From Paraphysomonas bandaiensis (Eukaryota > Chrysophyceae), in the NCBI GenBank assembly GCA_965644295.1, contig CBFFRP010000252.1:1-43240 (forward strand): a stretch of 43,240 nt of DNA, given 5' to 3'. The position numbers and the translations under genes are program-made. Below, piece by piece: positions 1 to 9,639 of the stretch (within the stretch, counting starts at the first letter, position 1; the number at the start of each line of letters is the position of its first letter). The notes under the pieces were generated by a model, which searched no databases, was not told where the DNA came from, and worked only from the letters and a program-made list of their open reading frames with translations.

Positions 1-214
1 ATTGATAATCATGTCTTTCTTTGTCTTTTGAATGATTATATAAATATCAATGATAAGCATGAATTGTCATAGTCATAATATATCATATATCTCAGTGTGA
101 GTTATGGTAATAATAATAATATTCAATCTATGTTTGCACAGATGGTATGTACAAACTTAAGCATATACAATAGAGAGCTTGTAGAATAGAATAACCTGAT
201 AGCTGGTTATTACA
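1..214 (-). repeat. 3' LTR of the retrotransposon (truncated by window)
   Basis: These bases are identical to 9402-9615. On the minus strand the LTR begins TGTAATAACC at 214, immediately after a purine-rich tract. The rest of this LTR lies outside the window. Confidence 0.95.
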
Positions 215-230
215 CTACCCCCTCCAGCAG
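215..230 (-). other. Polypurine tract
   Basis: On the minus strand this reads as a mostly purine run containing GGAGGGGG that abuts the TG start of the LTR at 214. This is the expected position for plus-strand DNA priming in LTR retroelements. Confidence 0.75.
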
Positions 231-269
231 TCGCATACGCCAGTATGCGGAACGAAGTTCACTGCGAAC

Positions 270-3200
270 CTAAAATGGCTTCATATTAGTAGCATTTATT
301 CGAACCTCTTTTCCTTCAATTTCAGCATCATAAAGTATTGGACTTAGTCGCCGAATAACTTTATAAGGTCCTTCAAATCTAGCTTGTAATTTGGCATTGA
401 TTTTATACAATTCCTCATCATCAGCCGATTTAAACACATTAATTGGACGTCGAATTCTGAAGAATAAATCACCAGCATTATATTCTTTGAACTCTCGAGG
501 TCGCCTAGATACCATATTATGTCGAAGATGATTCTTTTGAGCTTTCTTCGTTGCATAATTCCAAGCTTGTTCCAAAGAAATCAACAAATTATCTATCCAT
601 TCAGCTTCAATAGTTCCAGGTTGTAATCGAAGCTCGGAAAGTTTCGAGGACAATGTAAACTCTATAGATGGTAAACGGCATTCTCTACCGAACATCATAT
701 AATATGGAGTAAAACTTGTGCTCGAGGACACTGTAGTATTATACATCAATTGTACTGTAGGCAAAAATGTATCCCAGTCATCCTGTAATACACCTACAAA
801 ATGGTACAACTGATCCTTCAACGTCTTGTTGTGATTCTCAACTAAACCCTGGCTCCTTGGAGTATAAGGAGTAGTGTTAATCCTTCTATACTTGAATAAC
901 TTGGATATTGCTTTGGTCAGTTTATTGACAAACTCTGTGCCTTTATCACTCACCAGTAATTCTGGTAACCCAAATGGACAAAACACATGAGTAATCAAAG
1001 CATTAGCCACTTCCAAAGGCGTCTTGTTCTTAAGAGGCATAAGCCAAACAAATTTAGTAAGGAAATCCTTTACCACTAGAATATAACTGAAACCACTTTT
1101 GGTTTTCACCAATCTTCCTGTTAAATCAATATGTATTCGTGACAAAGGAAATTTTGCATCAGGGTATTTCATTATTGGAATCTTTGGTCGCGTTTGATAG
1201 GTCTTACGTAATTTACAAGGTATACATTCCTCCACATGTTTCTGTACATCCTTGCGTATTGACGGCCAAAAATATCTCAATTTCAAAGTTTCAAGCATTC
1301 GTTGTGTTCCTGGATGCGTATATCCTTCATGGAAATACTTCATTAGTTGAAAACGTAACACCTGAGGGACCATAATTTGCCAATCTATTGATCCCTTGTT
1401 TTTCTGAACATGTTTTCTCAATAGTGTCTTGTGCGATGGTTCATCTGCATTCTCATGTAACTTGTAAACATGACCATCCACTTCTAACTCATGGCCAGTT
1501 TCAAAATTTGATAACTGTGATATAATCAATCCAAGTTGAGTATCATTTTCTTGGATCTGAAACATACTCTCTCTACTCGAAGGCCACTTAATCTCCGGAT
1601 CTTCTTCCGGATGATCTAATAAATATTGATCTGATAACTCCCATAATCCAGATTCTCCACATACGGCGAATGGGTGAGTATCATATCTATCCAATTTCCC
1701 TGACAAAGGCCTCCTATGACCAACCACTAACTTATGCGTTTCATCATAATGTATTGAAGCAATCTCATATTTTTGGAAATTATCGTCATCAATATACTTT
1801 CTGCCTACCAGATATTGCAATTCGTCAGCAAGTGATTGGCATTGTACTAGGTTCTCATAAGAGTACTTCTCCAAAGCGTCGGTTTCTAGATATCGGAGAG
1901 TTCTCTCGAAATTCCTAGTATTTCGTTCCTCCATCTCAACAAGTTCCTGGATTCTGGAATTTTCTTCATCGCTGTACTTAAAGATTTTGGAATATAGTTT
2001 CTCCTGAACTTTCCGTTTTTGATCGTACACAATTAACTCAAATTCATCTTTAAAAGACACGGTAGTCTTCCGTCGAGATCCATCTAAATTCAGAATTTGA
2101 TTATCTTCTGGACTAAGTTGATCACTTCTAGTACTCCAAAATTCTTTACCATAGTCAAAAAATATTTCATCCCCAGGCAAGATCTCTCTAAGAGCCATCA
2201 AAACTCCTTTAGATTTTTTCCATATCAATTTCGCATTAATCAATTGTTTGGATATCCCATCATTCGCATATCGACCTAAGCTTGAACCAGGTTCCCATCC
2301 ATCAATAACAATCTTACGATGTGCTCCAGCAATCATCTGCATCCCATAATTGGAGCTTAATTGATCCACTCCTTCAGATACAACCGGACCCACATAATCA
2401 CAAATCTCAACATTTGGACAGATCTGTTTGGTGGCAAAAAGTCCCCATCCTGCTTTTAGCTTTGTCGATGGAAGAATAGTACATTGATTGTAACCAGAAA
2501 TTCGTCGTTCTCGAATTAACTTCATATCTTCTGACTCATCTGGATTATCCATATAGTTTGTTCGAGATGGATGAAAGCTAGTTCGGTTCGAGTGTGCAGT
2601 TGCATGTTGTATATTCTGTCCCGAATTGCTGAATTTCATCCTTGACTCACCAGTTTCCTGAACTTCCGTAATATTCAATTCTTTAAGTAGATTCTCAACC
2701 TGGCAACTATATTGTTCTACATCGATGCTCGGCTGCTTCCTTCTTTTTAATGTAGAGCCAGCCACTTTAAATCTAACTTCAGAATTTTCTAATTCTGAAC
2801 TTTCCCCTAATACTCCCCCTTTCTTGACATTAGTCAAAGAAGACAACAAATCCAAATCCAGCGCATCACAATTACAGATTTGAACCTCAAATTTGCTAGA
2901 GCAAGTATGAGTTTTCTTAATAGTTTGCGCCTCCACAACCGCTTGGCGTTTCAATTTACTCAACTGTCGTTTTGCAGCCCCCCATGATCGGATGAGGTCT
3001 GGATCCTCATTATCAACCACCGGCCCGAGATGATCGGAGAGCTCCTCCCTAGTAGCTGGCGGTACATCCCCTATTTGCCAAAGGCGACTTAACATATCAG
3101 CAACTACATTTTCCACCCCTTTTTTGTAATGTAAAGCAAAACGATATGATTGAAGATCCATGAGGTATCCCAGCAATCGTGGATTAAGTGTTGCAGTCAC

Positions 3201-4835
3201 TGAATGGACCATATATTTCAGGCAATTGTGGTCAGAGTGGACTTCAAATTTACGACCACTACTCAGATAAATATGCCAATGGAGAATAACATCCCTGAGG
3301 GCCTTACATTCCAAATCCGTGGCCGAGTAATTTCGTTCAGCAGGAGTTAACTTACGACTGAAATATTCCACCGGATGGAGCTGCCCTGCGTCATCATGCT
3401 GCATGAGAACCCCACCGATACCACGCTTTGTCTTGGAAGCATCCAGGTGAATGACAAACGGTTTAGAATTATCAATGTAACGAAGCACAGGAGCCTTCCG
3501 CAGCGCCTCTTTAAGCCTCTCCATGGCATGGCCGTGTATCTCAGGGCGCCAGAGTTTCTTCACGTTGACATTTTTCTTCGTCAAGTCATACAGAGGCAAC
3601 GCAACGTCTGCGTATTGAGGAATATACTGACGGTAGAATGAAGTACTTCCTAAAAAACATCGAACAGCCGTAACGTCCTCTGGGTCTGCAAGATTTGTAA
3701 TCGCCTCAACCTTTTTCGGATCAGGGCATCGGCCGTTTCTGGACAGAATATGTCCAAGGAACCGCAGCTCCCGATAATTAATATGAGTCTTTTCAATTTT
3801 AAATGTAAGATGACGATTTCGAAGTCTATCGTATATGGACTGCTGTGTCAGGAAATGTGCACGAAAACCCCCAGTATGGTTAAGCACATCGTCCAGGTAT
3901 GCAGAGACTTGAAACCGATCCATGTCTTCAAAAGTCTGGGCAATGACTCTACTAAAGTGTGAAGGTGCATTGACCCAGCCTTGTAACATCACCGTATACT
4001 GTAAATGAGCGTTATGAGTGCGGAATGCCGTTTTAAATCGACTATCAGCGTCAAGCTCCACACAGAAAAATGCATCAGCAATATCGCCCGCTGAAAACCG
4101 GTCAGTTCCCACAGGAATGCTATCTAGCAAGTCATCAATCCTGGGAAGTGGAAAAATATCTACCTTAGTTTTCTGATTGAGCGATCGGACATCTGAACAC
4201 ATCCGAAAAAATGTGGCCACTTCAGGCCAATTAACCTTTTTGAAGATTTCTAAATGTGCCGTGTCTCCCCATTTATCTAAAAATTTCTGAATACGGTCAT
4301 GATAAGGAACCAGAACTAAACCATGGCTCCAATCACTGTTTGAGGGTTGAAGCTTTTTCTGACGAAGCATCATACCAGTTTTAGCCTCTAAAAATGCTTG
4401 TTGCAATAAAGAATATTTCCGAGGTCGCGCCCGAACCGGAACTTCATCAGTAGTTTCAATACTCACTTTATAATCCTTAATCCGTGGAGGGTTATCGGGA
4501 TCAGGAAAACAGAAAACATCAATATTGGCCAAAGCTTGAGCCAAAAAATAATCACGTTCATTATGATGTGAAGCTATAGTATCCGCGTCGATAGAAATCT
4601 CCCCTTGCAACGAGACTGCTTCATCATCCTTATATATATCCAGCTTAGTTAAAATCAGTTCAATACTCTCTTGAAGACGGTCAGGAGTGTACTTGTCAAA
4701 TCGTGGTTGAACTGAATTTCGCTGACACAAATCCACTAAATTCCATAATTCCACAGGGAATGACTCCGGTCGTGGACAATCCGAAGTCGTATCGGCTATG
4801 TTAACAGGCGGTGGCTCCGGAGGTGGCCGATTCAC
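270..4835 (-). CDS. Retrotransposon Pol: reverse transcriptase, RNase H, SET domain, integrase
   Basis: About 1521 residues in the same frame as the upstream Gag/protease ORF. It has no ATG at its head (the first listed codon is GTG), so it is probably made by read-through of the UGA at 4851-4853. Reverse transcriptase spans about residues 165-370, with D251 and YLDD at 313-316. RNase H spans about 455-585, with D465, E509, D535 and D580. A SET-like domain occupies about 787-900. Integrase follows, with the zinc-binding H1169, H1174, C1204, C1207 and the catalytic triad D1237, D1297, E1333 (35-residue D-to-E spacing). A GPY-like C-terminal module ends the protein and no chromodomain is seen. 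The SET insertion between RNase H and integrase is unusual for the family. The product would be processed by the element's protease and act in cDNA synthesis and integration. Confidence 0.95.
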   Translation of the reverse strand: MNRPPPEPPPVNIADTTSDCPRPESFPVELWNLVDLCQRNSVQPRFDKYTPDRLQESIELILTKLDIYKDDEAVSLQGEISIDADTIASHHNERDYFLAQALANIDVFCFPDPDNPPRIKDYKVSIETTDEVPVRARPRKYSLLQQAFLEAKTGMMLRQKKLQPSNSDWSHGLVLVPYHDRIQKFLDKWGDTAHLEIFKKVNWPEVATFFRMCSDVRSLNQKTKVDIFPLPRIDDLLDSIPVGTDRFSAGDIADAFFCVELDADSRFKTAFRTHNAHLQYTVMLQGWVNAPSHFSRVIAQTFEDMDRFQVSAYLDDVLNHTGGFRAHFLTQQSIYDRLRNRHLTFKIEKTHINYRELRFLGHILSRNGRCPDPKKVEAITNLADPEDVTAVRCFLGSTSFYRQYIPQYADVALPLYDLTKKNVNVKKLWRPEIHGHAMERLKEALRKAPVLRYIDNSKPFVIHLDASKTKRGIGGVLMQHDDAGQLHPVEYFSRKLTPAERNYSATDLECKALRDVILHWHIYLSSGRKFEVHSDHNCLKYMVHSVTATLNPRLLGYLMDLQSYRFALHYKKGVENVVADMLSRLWQIGDVPPATREELSDHLGPVVDNEDPDLIRSWGAAKRQLSKLKRQAVVEAQTIKKTHTCSSKFEVQICNCDALDLDLLSSLTNVKKGGVLGESSELENSEVRFKVAGSTLKRRKQPSIDVEQYSCQVENLLKELNITEVQETGESRMKFSNSGQNIQHATAHSNRTSFHPSRTNYMDNPDESEDMKLIRERRISGYNQCTILPSTKLKAGWGLFATKQICPNVEICDYVGPVVSEGVDQLSSNYGMQMIAGAHRKIVIDGWEPGSSLGRYANDGISKQLINAKLIWKKSKGVLMALREILPGDEIFFDYGKEFWSTRSDQLSPEDNQILNLDGSRRKTTVSFKDEFELIVYDQKRKVQEKLYSKIFKYSDEENSRIQELVEMEERNTRNFERTLRYLETDALEKYSYENLVQCQSLADELQYLVGRKYIDDDNFQKYEIASIHYDETHKLVVGHRRPLSGKLDRYDTHPFAVCGESGLWELSDQYLLDHPEEDPEIKWPSSRESMFQIQENDTQLGLIISQLSNFETGHELEVDGHVYKLHENADEPSHKTLLRKHVQKNKGSIDWQIMVPQVLRFQLMKYFHEGYTHPGTQRMLETLKLRYFWPSIRKDVQKHVEECIPCKLRKTYQTRPKIPIMKYPDAKFPLSRIHIDLTGRLVKTKSGFSYILVVKDFLTKFVWLMPLKNKTPLEVANALITHVFCPFGLPELLVSDKGTEFVNKLTKAISKLFKYRRINTTPYTPRSQGLVENHNKTLKDQLYHFVGVLQDDWDTFLPTVQLMYNTTVSSSTSFTPYYMMFGRECRLPSIEFTLSSKLSELRLQPGTIEAEWIDNLLISLEQAWNYATKKAQKNHLRHNMVSRRPREFKEYNAGDLFFRIRRPINVFKSADDEELYKINAKLQARFEGPYKVIRRLSPILYDAEIEGKEVRINATNMKPF
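2136..2477 (-). other. SET methyltransferase-like domain within Pol
   Basis: Residues 787-900 of the Pol ORF read as a SET domain. They begin with the GWGLFA glycine motif (796-801), pass through GRYANDG (854-860) at the place of the usual RFxNHS motif, and end with FFDYGKEFW (892-900), containing the conserved tyrosine Y895. SET domains transfer methyl groups from S-adenosylmethionine to lysines. Here N858 and Y895 are kept, while the NHS histidine is replaced by aspartate. No post-SET cysteine cluster is visible. I infer that it could modify chromatin or element proteins; activity is not shown by sequence alone. Confidence 0.85.
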
Positions 4836-4850
4836 CTCTTTGCCGTCTAC

Positions 4851-4853
4851 TCA
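4851..4853 (-). promoter_or_regulatory. In-frame UGA between Gag/protease and Pol (candidate read-through site)
   Basis: The codons around the stop are AAA TGA GTA GAC on the minus strand. The frame continues open without shift for more than 1500 codons afterwards. With identical LTRs and no other lesion, programmed read-through is more likely than decay. Confidence 0.6.
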
Positions 4854-7800
4854 TTTCGATGAGGACACCAGCCTAGTGACATTTTCGTGATTCTCTTCAG
4901 ATAACATAGAAATATCTGAATGCTGGAATTTGTCGTCAGTAGGCATGATAGTGGTATCCTCCGTCTCAACACTGCCATTCATAGCAGATTCCACCGTCTC
5001 CTGATTATGAACCTGCATCCCCAATAATATGGGTTGAAGTCGTACAACTAAACGCGGTCTACCCGGTAGATGGATCCAATCATCGGTATGATTAGAAGCC
5101 CATATATAAGGTCTGTTCGCCGTACAAATAGCATCTTCAAATTGTAAGACGGGCTCATTAGCATCATCACCTGAATTAATCCTTGCAACCTCTGGCAGAG
5201 TCTGTATCCATCCACCTAACGGAGCACCCTTGCCCACTTGAACAGGAATCCGCATCTTAGAATGCGGTGGGATATGTTTCGATATGCAGACTGCAGCCTT
5301 GTGAGGTTGAGGTTTGTTTTCACGGAGATGGCGTGCAACACATTTCTGTACCACAGGGTCCTGAGCTGATGCCATTTGCGTAACAGTCTCATTCCAGTTG
5401 AATTGAGGCATTGCATACTGAATACCATTAGTTTGGAACAACAGCAGTTTATGATCAAACAAGTCAATCATTTTGATACGTCGTAATGCATGCCCTCCAA
5501 AGATTACATTCATGGAACAATTCGGTATAATTGGTATCCATGCTTTCAACTGAACTTGTTCCCTTGCATTGTTCAAAAGTGGTGCCTCTCCCGGCAACAC
5601 TGCCACAGGTAAGACCCGTTGTGCAGTAACAGTGTAGGTAAGACAAGCTCTCCAACTCACAGCGATATCCTGTGAACCTATTCCCCGAATAATGTACCGG
5701 TCTCTCTTTGGGATTCGTACTCGCTTAAGATTCAAGAGGGCTGCACACTCTTCGTCGATCAAGGACTCCATAGAGCCATGATCCACCTGGTGCCAACCGA
5801 CTCTCTGTACTGGTTTACCAGTTTCATCAACTGTATCATATAGAACACGAAACATGGATAATGTATCTTGAGATTCATCCCTAGGTGTCACAGTGTGCAC
5901 CAAGTATCGAACTTTTTGTGCAGCATGAACCTTTCGTTTGGGTTTTGATTTTGACTTAGTAGATCGTGAACCGGAAAGTGAGTCTGTACTGTGAGCAGGT
6001 ATAGAGTCATCCAGTGTAGAGAAAGAAGAGTCATCATCACTATCCGCCCAATGTACTTGTGGTGTACTAGAAACACTTGATGCTATGGAATTAGATTTCT
6101 TCCGTTCGCCACCAATGAATGTCGTATGCAAAGCACTCCCTCCATCCCACCGGCTAGTCAAATCCCGAAATGCTGCCTGAAATTCCTCCTTCTGAGCCGT
6201 AGGCAACTGAGACCAAGGTTGGCTATACTTATTCAATCTGGACAACCAAAAATTGTATATTCGATTCCTTTCAATGTTACGTGGTGTCTCAGACACAAAT
6301 CCAAGTGGGTCAAATTTCCCATTCGTGATGCGTCGGCATTGAGCGTTGTTTATACTATGTCGAAGGCCACATCGTGAACATGTAAGCTTCGCAATCTCAA
6401 TCGGTGTGAGAGATGGTTTGGGTTCCTCGCGTATGCCGGCATGAACTTTGTGATGTCGTCGTAAGCCACCCTCACCCTTAGATGTGTCTGGTTGTTTACT
6501 AGATTGGACATCAGGACGTATAATGTATAGTAGCGTTCCCTGCTGGAATTCTTCTTGAATCTCTCGCCAGATTGATTCTACCTCCTCCCATGATAGACTC
6601 CAATTTTCAGTCGACTTCGCCCTTTCAATTTTTGTGATCTTATTGTCGTACGCTGCAACCAACGATTTACCCCAAACAGGCTCTTTTCCTACCACTCGGC
6701 GCATAGATTCTTCCATCACCTGTGCCGTCTGGCGATCCGGCGTATTATGTTCAACTACCTCTTTCAGTTCATAATATAGTTGCATAACTGCTGTAGGCGT
6801 AGCGAGGTCAGGAGCAGCCCAGTCCTCAATCTGTTTGGCACGCTGTTCATTGGTCTGTACGGGACAATAATTACGGATAGCCCAATGGCAGAAATGCACC
6901 CAACGACGCATCCAAAATTCATATTCAGTGGCTAATTGGCTATCCTCCTGGTCATCCCATATCTCTGGCACACGATTCAAAGACAACCGTTGCAGTTCCT
7001 CTTTAAAGCCGCCCTTAAAACACCAACCATTCTTCGTCTGTATGACCAGATCTTTCAGCCCCATCTTGGCCTGACGTGCCTTCTGGACAGCAAAACGGAG
7101 TCCTCGTTCAATGGGGTATCGATTAGATTGATCTTTCTCTAGACGCATCTTGTCATCAGTCTTCATGTAGAGAGTAGGCTCCTTGACTTCTCTTCTCCAT
7201 GGAGTAGCTTTGGGCAATGCTTTAGACATTAACCGCATGGCTCTCGACGATCGCATTTGGTTACAGAGCAGTGACCAGTGTTGCTCTCCAATTTGTTGAA
7301 GGTGACACCCGAATGCTTGTGCGTCTAGCAGTCTGCCATCTTCAGTTGGATAAATACGGGAATTCGATCTTGAACCCCTAGAACTCAACACTCGGGATGT
7401 ACTTGATCTGGTATCTGCTGACCGACTTCCTCTGCTGACAAAGGAACCCCGACTACCATTGCTGACGAAGGAGTGGTATGACTCATCGTCAGAGTCAACG
7501 GTCCTCTCTTCCCAAGATCCAAATTTTTTATTTTGCTGACTGAGTTGTTTGCTGAGGAGATTGCAGCGCATCATTAGTTGGCTATCGGCCTCCTCCCACA
7601 TAGTTTCAGCCATGTCTCTTATATCAAGGTATTGGTTCAGCACCATGCACAATTCCGCTGTTTCGTAAATGTGCTCTTCAGCCACTAACTCATGTACATT
7701 GTCAAGAACTGTCAGCCTACTTAACCACTCGCGAACATTTGATGGTAATTGCAAGCCGTTTCCTCGATTTAAGACTAGTTGGGCAAGCTGAGAAATATCT

Positions 7801-8921
7801 TCCGCAGAACTCTCTCTTGCTATTTTCATTTGCTCAAAAAAGTGGTCCTGTAAACGATCAGTGACCTCAGTAGCTGTACAAGCCATGTAAATCTGCTGCT
7901 CCCAATGCTGCAGTGGCTCTGCTATATGAGCGGTGTATCGCTGTTTTGACCATCTGGTGGTATGCACCCTCCGTCGATCTGCGTACTGTTGCAGGATGTC
8001 AAGAGAAATCTTTAGGTCCATAGGATCTCTAGCCCCACGATCCAGGTACAAATGCTCCATATATGTGTCCTCGTTTAGGTCTGGCCGAGGACGCAATCTT
8101 CTATGGCCCAATATTATGCACTTCTCTAATGTGTCTGTGGTGGGTCTCTTTGATCTGAGTATCCCCCTTCTTACTCGGCATCGATAACATAGACCACCCT
8201 GAATTTCCATTGAATTTACCTGGTCCTTACAATCGATACATTGATTTTCCGAGCAATAATAACATATTCCTCCTGCGGTGAGACGCTTGGGATCTGTGAG
8301 TCGCTGACAGATTTGACACCTATCCGCATCTCTACCTAGTTGGTCTGGTCTGCTGGTGTTATATACACCTTGCAATCCAGAGGTGGAATGTAGCACATTG
8401 TGTGCCTCATCCCCTGCGTGAGGTAAGGATGTATAACGACACTCCTTTGCCTCAGCCTCCTTGTTACTTTGTTCCTTGAATGGCAAGGGGTCCATATGCA
8501 ATGGACTATCTCCTGTCGCATCTGCATCAAACGAACAAAAATCATCCTGAGCCCTCAATGGTTGAATAGCGTCCTTACCGAATGCGAGAGGTTTTCGGGC
8601 TGACAAGGGTACCTCCTCCGGACTACTAAGACGATCCACCAGTTCTGGAACAGTCGTTGCTTGACTGTCTGCTTCATGAGTTTCTGTCTCTCTAAAGTCG
8701 TCACTTTGTTTATTGAGAGATGAAATTTCCTTAAAAAATTGAGACACCAACGTCTCTGATTCGACCTCGGACAACCCAAATGCCAAGCCTATATCCCGGA
8801 TTTGATCCTCACTGGCATTGGCAATGGAAGGGTCTAACCCTCCAAGCATAAGCCTGAGGGTCCTTCTCACTGACTCGAATTTAGTAGACTCTTGTGCGCT
8901 ATCAAGAGTCTCCTCCTCCAT
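4851..8921 (-). CDS. Retrotransposon Gag-protease polyprotein
   Basis: A 1356-residue ORF starting at a standard ATG and ending at the UGA at 4851. Residues 202-248 hold four C-x2-C pairs (C202/205, C220/223, C228/231, C245/248), a RING- or treble-clef-like zinc pattern not typical of Gag. Residues 848-862 form a variant zinc knuckle, C-x2-C-x3-H-x6-C. A retropepsin-like region spans about 1020-1150. Its active-site motif reads VDHGSMESLI, so the aspartate (D1047) and glycine are kept but the usual S/T is histidine; it is followed by a RGIGS flap-like stretch and VIFGG near 1139. Two serine/arginine-rich linkers (about 475-525 and 940-1000) look disordered. Gag should assemble particles and bind RNA. 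This ORF is unusually long for a Gag and includes protease upstream of the stop. Confidence 0.9.
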   Translation of the reverse strand: MEEETLDSAQESTKFESVRRTLRLMLGGLDPSIANASEDQIRDIGLAFGLSEVESETLVSQFFKEISSLNKQSDDFRETETHEADSQATTVPELVDRLSSPEEVPLSARKPLAFGKDAIQPLRAQDDFCSFDADATGDSPLHMDPLPFKEQSNKEAEAKECRYTSLPHAGDEAHNVLHSTSGLQGVYNTSRPDQLGRDADRCQICQRLTDPKRLTAGGICYYCSENQCIDCKDQVNSMEIQGGLCYRCRVRRGILRSKRPTTDTLEKCIILGHRRLRPRPDLNEDTYMEHLYLDRGARDPMDLKISLDILQQYADRRRVHTTRWSKQRYTAHIAEPLQHWEQQIYMACTATEVTDRLQDHFFEQMKIARESSAEDISQLAQLVLNRGNGLQLPSNVREWLSRLTVLDNVHELVAEEHIYETAELCMVLNQYLDIRDMAETMWEEADSQLMMRCNLLSKQLSQQNKKFGSWEERTVDSDDESYHSFVSNGSRGSFVSRGSRSADTRSSTSRVLSSRGSRSNSRIYPTEDGRLLDAQAFGCHLQQIGEQHWSLLCNQMRSSRAMRLMSKALPKATPWRREVKEPTLYMKTDDKMRLEKDQSNRYPIERGLRFAVQKARQAKMGLKDLVIQTKNGWCFKGGFKEELQRLSLNRVPEIWDDQEDSQLATEYEFWMRRWVHFCHWAIRNYCPVQTNEQRAKQIEDWAAPDLATPTAVMQLYYELKEVVEHNTPDRQTAQVMEESMRRVVGKEPVWGKSLVAAYDNKITKIERAKSTENWSLSWEEVESIWREIQEEFQQGTLLYIIRPDVQSSKQPDTSKGEGGLRRHHKVHAGIREEPKPSLTPIEIAKLTCSRCGLRHSINNAQCRRITNGKFDPLGFVSETPRNIERNRIYNFWLSRLNKYSQPWSQLPTAQKEEFQAAFRDLTSRWDGGSALHTTFIGGERKKSNSIASSVSSTPQVHWADSDDDSSFSTLDDSIPAHSTDSLSGSRSTKSKSKPKRKVHAAQKVRYLVHTVTPRDESQDTLSMFRVLYDTVDETGKPVQRVGWHQVDHGSMESLIDEECAALLNLKRVRIPKRDRYIIRGIGSQDIAVSWRACLTYTVTAQRVLPVAVLPGEAPLLNNAREQVQLKAWIPIIPNCSMNVIFGGHALRRIKMIDLFDHKLLLFQTNGIQYAMPQFNWNETVTQMASAQDPVVQKCVARHLRENKPQPHKAAVCISKHIPPHSKMRIPVQVGKGAPLGGWIQTLPEVARINSGDDANEPVLQFEDAICTANRPYIWASNHTDDWIHLPGRPRLVVRLQPILLGMQVHNQETVESAMNGSVETEDTTIMPTDDKFQHSDISMLSEENHENVTRLVSSSK

Positions 8922-9401
8922 AATAATAACAATATAATCAAATCACAATGAACGAATATATGTCTACAACTACAATGCTATCTACCAGCAATTTCAAGAG
9001 TAAGGAAATTGCATCTTATTATCAATAATATAAATATGTCTACCTACGATTCCGTGATCAATGGAATGAACATCATTCATATTCAATACCAAACACATCA
9101 GTCTAACACAGTTGATCATAATAACTCATTACAACTGTATAAGGGAAGATACATTCAGTATTCTCATTGTAGTTGAAGCCTGGTATTCGTACTCTTTAGT
9201 ACAATCAATCCCCAATAAGCACTGAAGGAAATACGTAATGTATAACTGTATTACTGGATAATCTGGCAATACACATCTATCAGCGTGGATATCAAACCCG
9301 GAATTCTCCAGTAAACTTCTCCAGCCTTAAAGTCAATATATATATATAATAAGAACATATATATATATCATCCATCATCAGTATCATCATTATGTCTCAT
9401 T
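8922..9401 (-). other. Retrotransposon leader plus inner part of the 5' LTR
   Basis: This gene-free stretch lies between the Gag start codon and the LTR bases that can be matched to the left copy. The 5' LTR must extend into it by an unknown length, because the left LTR is cut off. A TGGTAG string on the minus strand near 8982-8987 resembles the first bases of an initiator-tRNA primer site but matches too few positions to call. Alternating TA tracts lie at about 9337-9367. Confidence 0.6.
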
Positions 9402-9615
9402 ATTGATAATCATGTCTTTCTTTGTCTTTTGAATGATTATATAAATATCAATGATAAGCATGAATTGTCATAGTCATAATATATCATATATCTCAGTGTG
9501 AGTTATGGTAATAATAATAATATTCAATCTATGTTTGCACAGATGGTATGTACAAACTTAAGCATATACAATAGAGAGCTTGTAGAATAGAATAACCTGA
9601 TAGCTGGTTATTACA
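9402..9615 (-). repeat. 5' LTR of the retrotransposon (outer 214 bp)
   Basis: Identical over all 214 bases to 1-214. The outer boundary is at 9615, where the minus strand begins TGTAATAACC. The LTR continues leftward beyond 9402, but its inner edge cannot be fixed here. Confidence 0.95.
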
Positions 9616-9639
9616 AGTAATATATGTACATACATATGT

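Larger units (their letters stand above)
1..9615 (-). mobile_element. Ty3/gypsy-type LTR retrotransposon carrying a SET domain
   Basis: In element sense, read on the minus strand, the order is LTR (ending at 9615), leader, Gag/protease ORF (8921-4851), reverse transcriptase/RNase H/SET/integrase ORF (4835-270), polypurine tract (about 215-230) and a second LTR cut by the window start. Integrase lies after RNase H, which is the Ty3/gypsy order. The 214 LTR bases present in both copies (1-214 and 9402-9615) match at every position, and both ORFs are intact apart from one in-frame UGA between them, so this is a very recent, probably active copy. The target-site duplication cannot be checked because the outer end of the left LTR lies outside the window; the base after the right LTR begins agtaat. 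No primer-binding site could be assigned with confidence. Confidence 0.95.

Noticed and set aside
4833-4835. GTG as a true start codon for Pol
   Set aside because: Eukaryotic translation does not normally start here, the frame is continuous with Gag, and read-through of the UGA explains expression better.
8982-8987. TGGTAG on the minus strand as the primer-binding site
   Set aside because: Only six bases fit an initiator-tRNA-type site and the LTR edge next to it would not end in CA.
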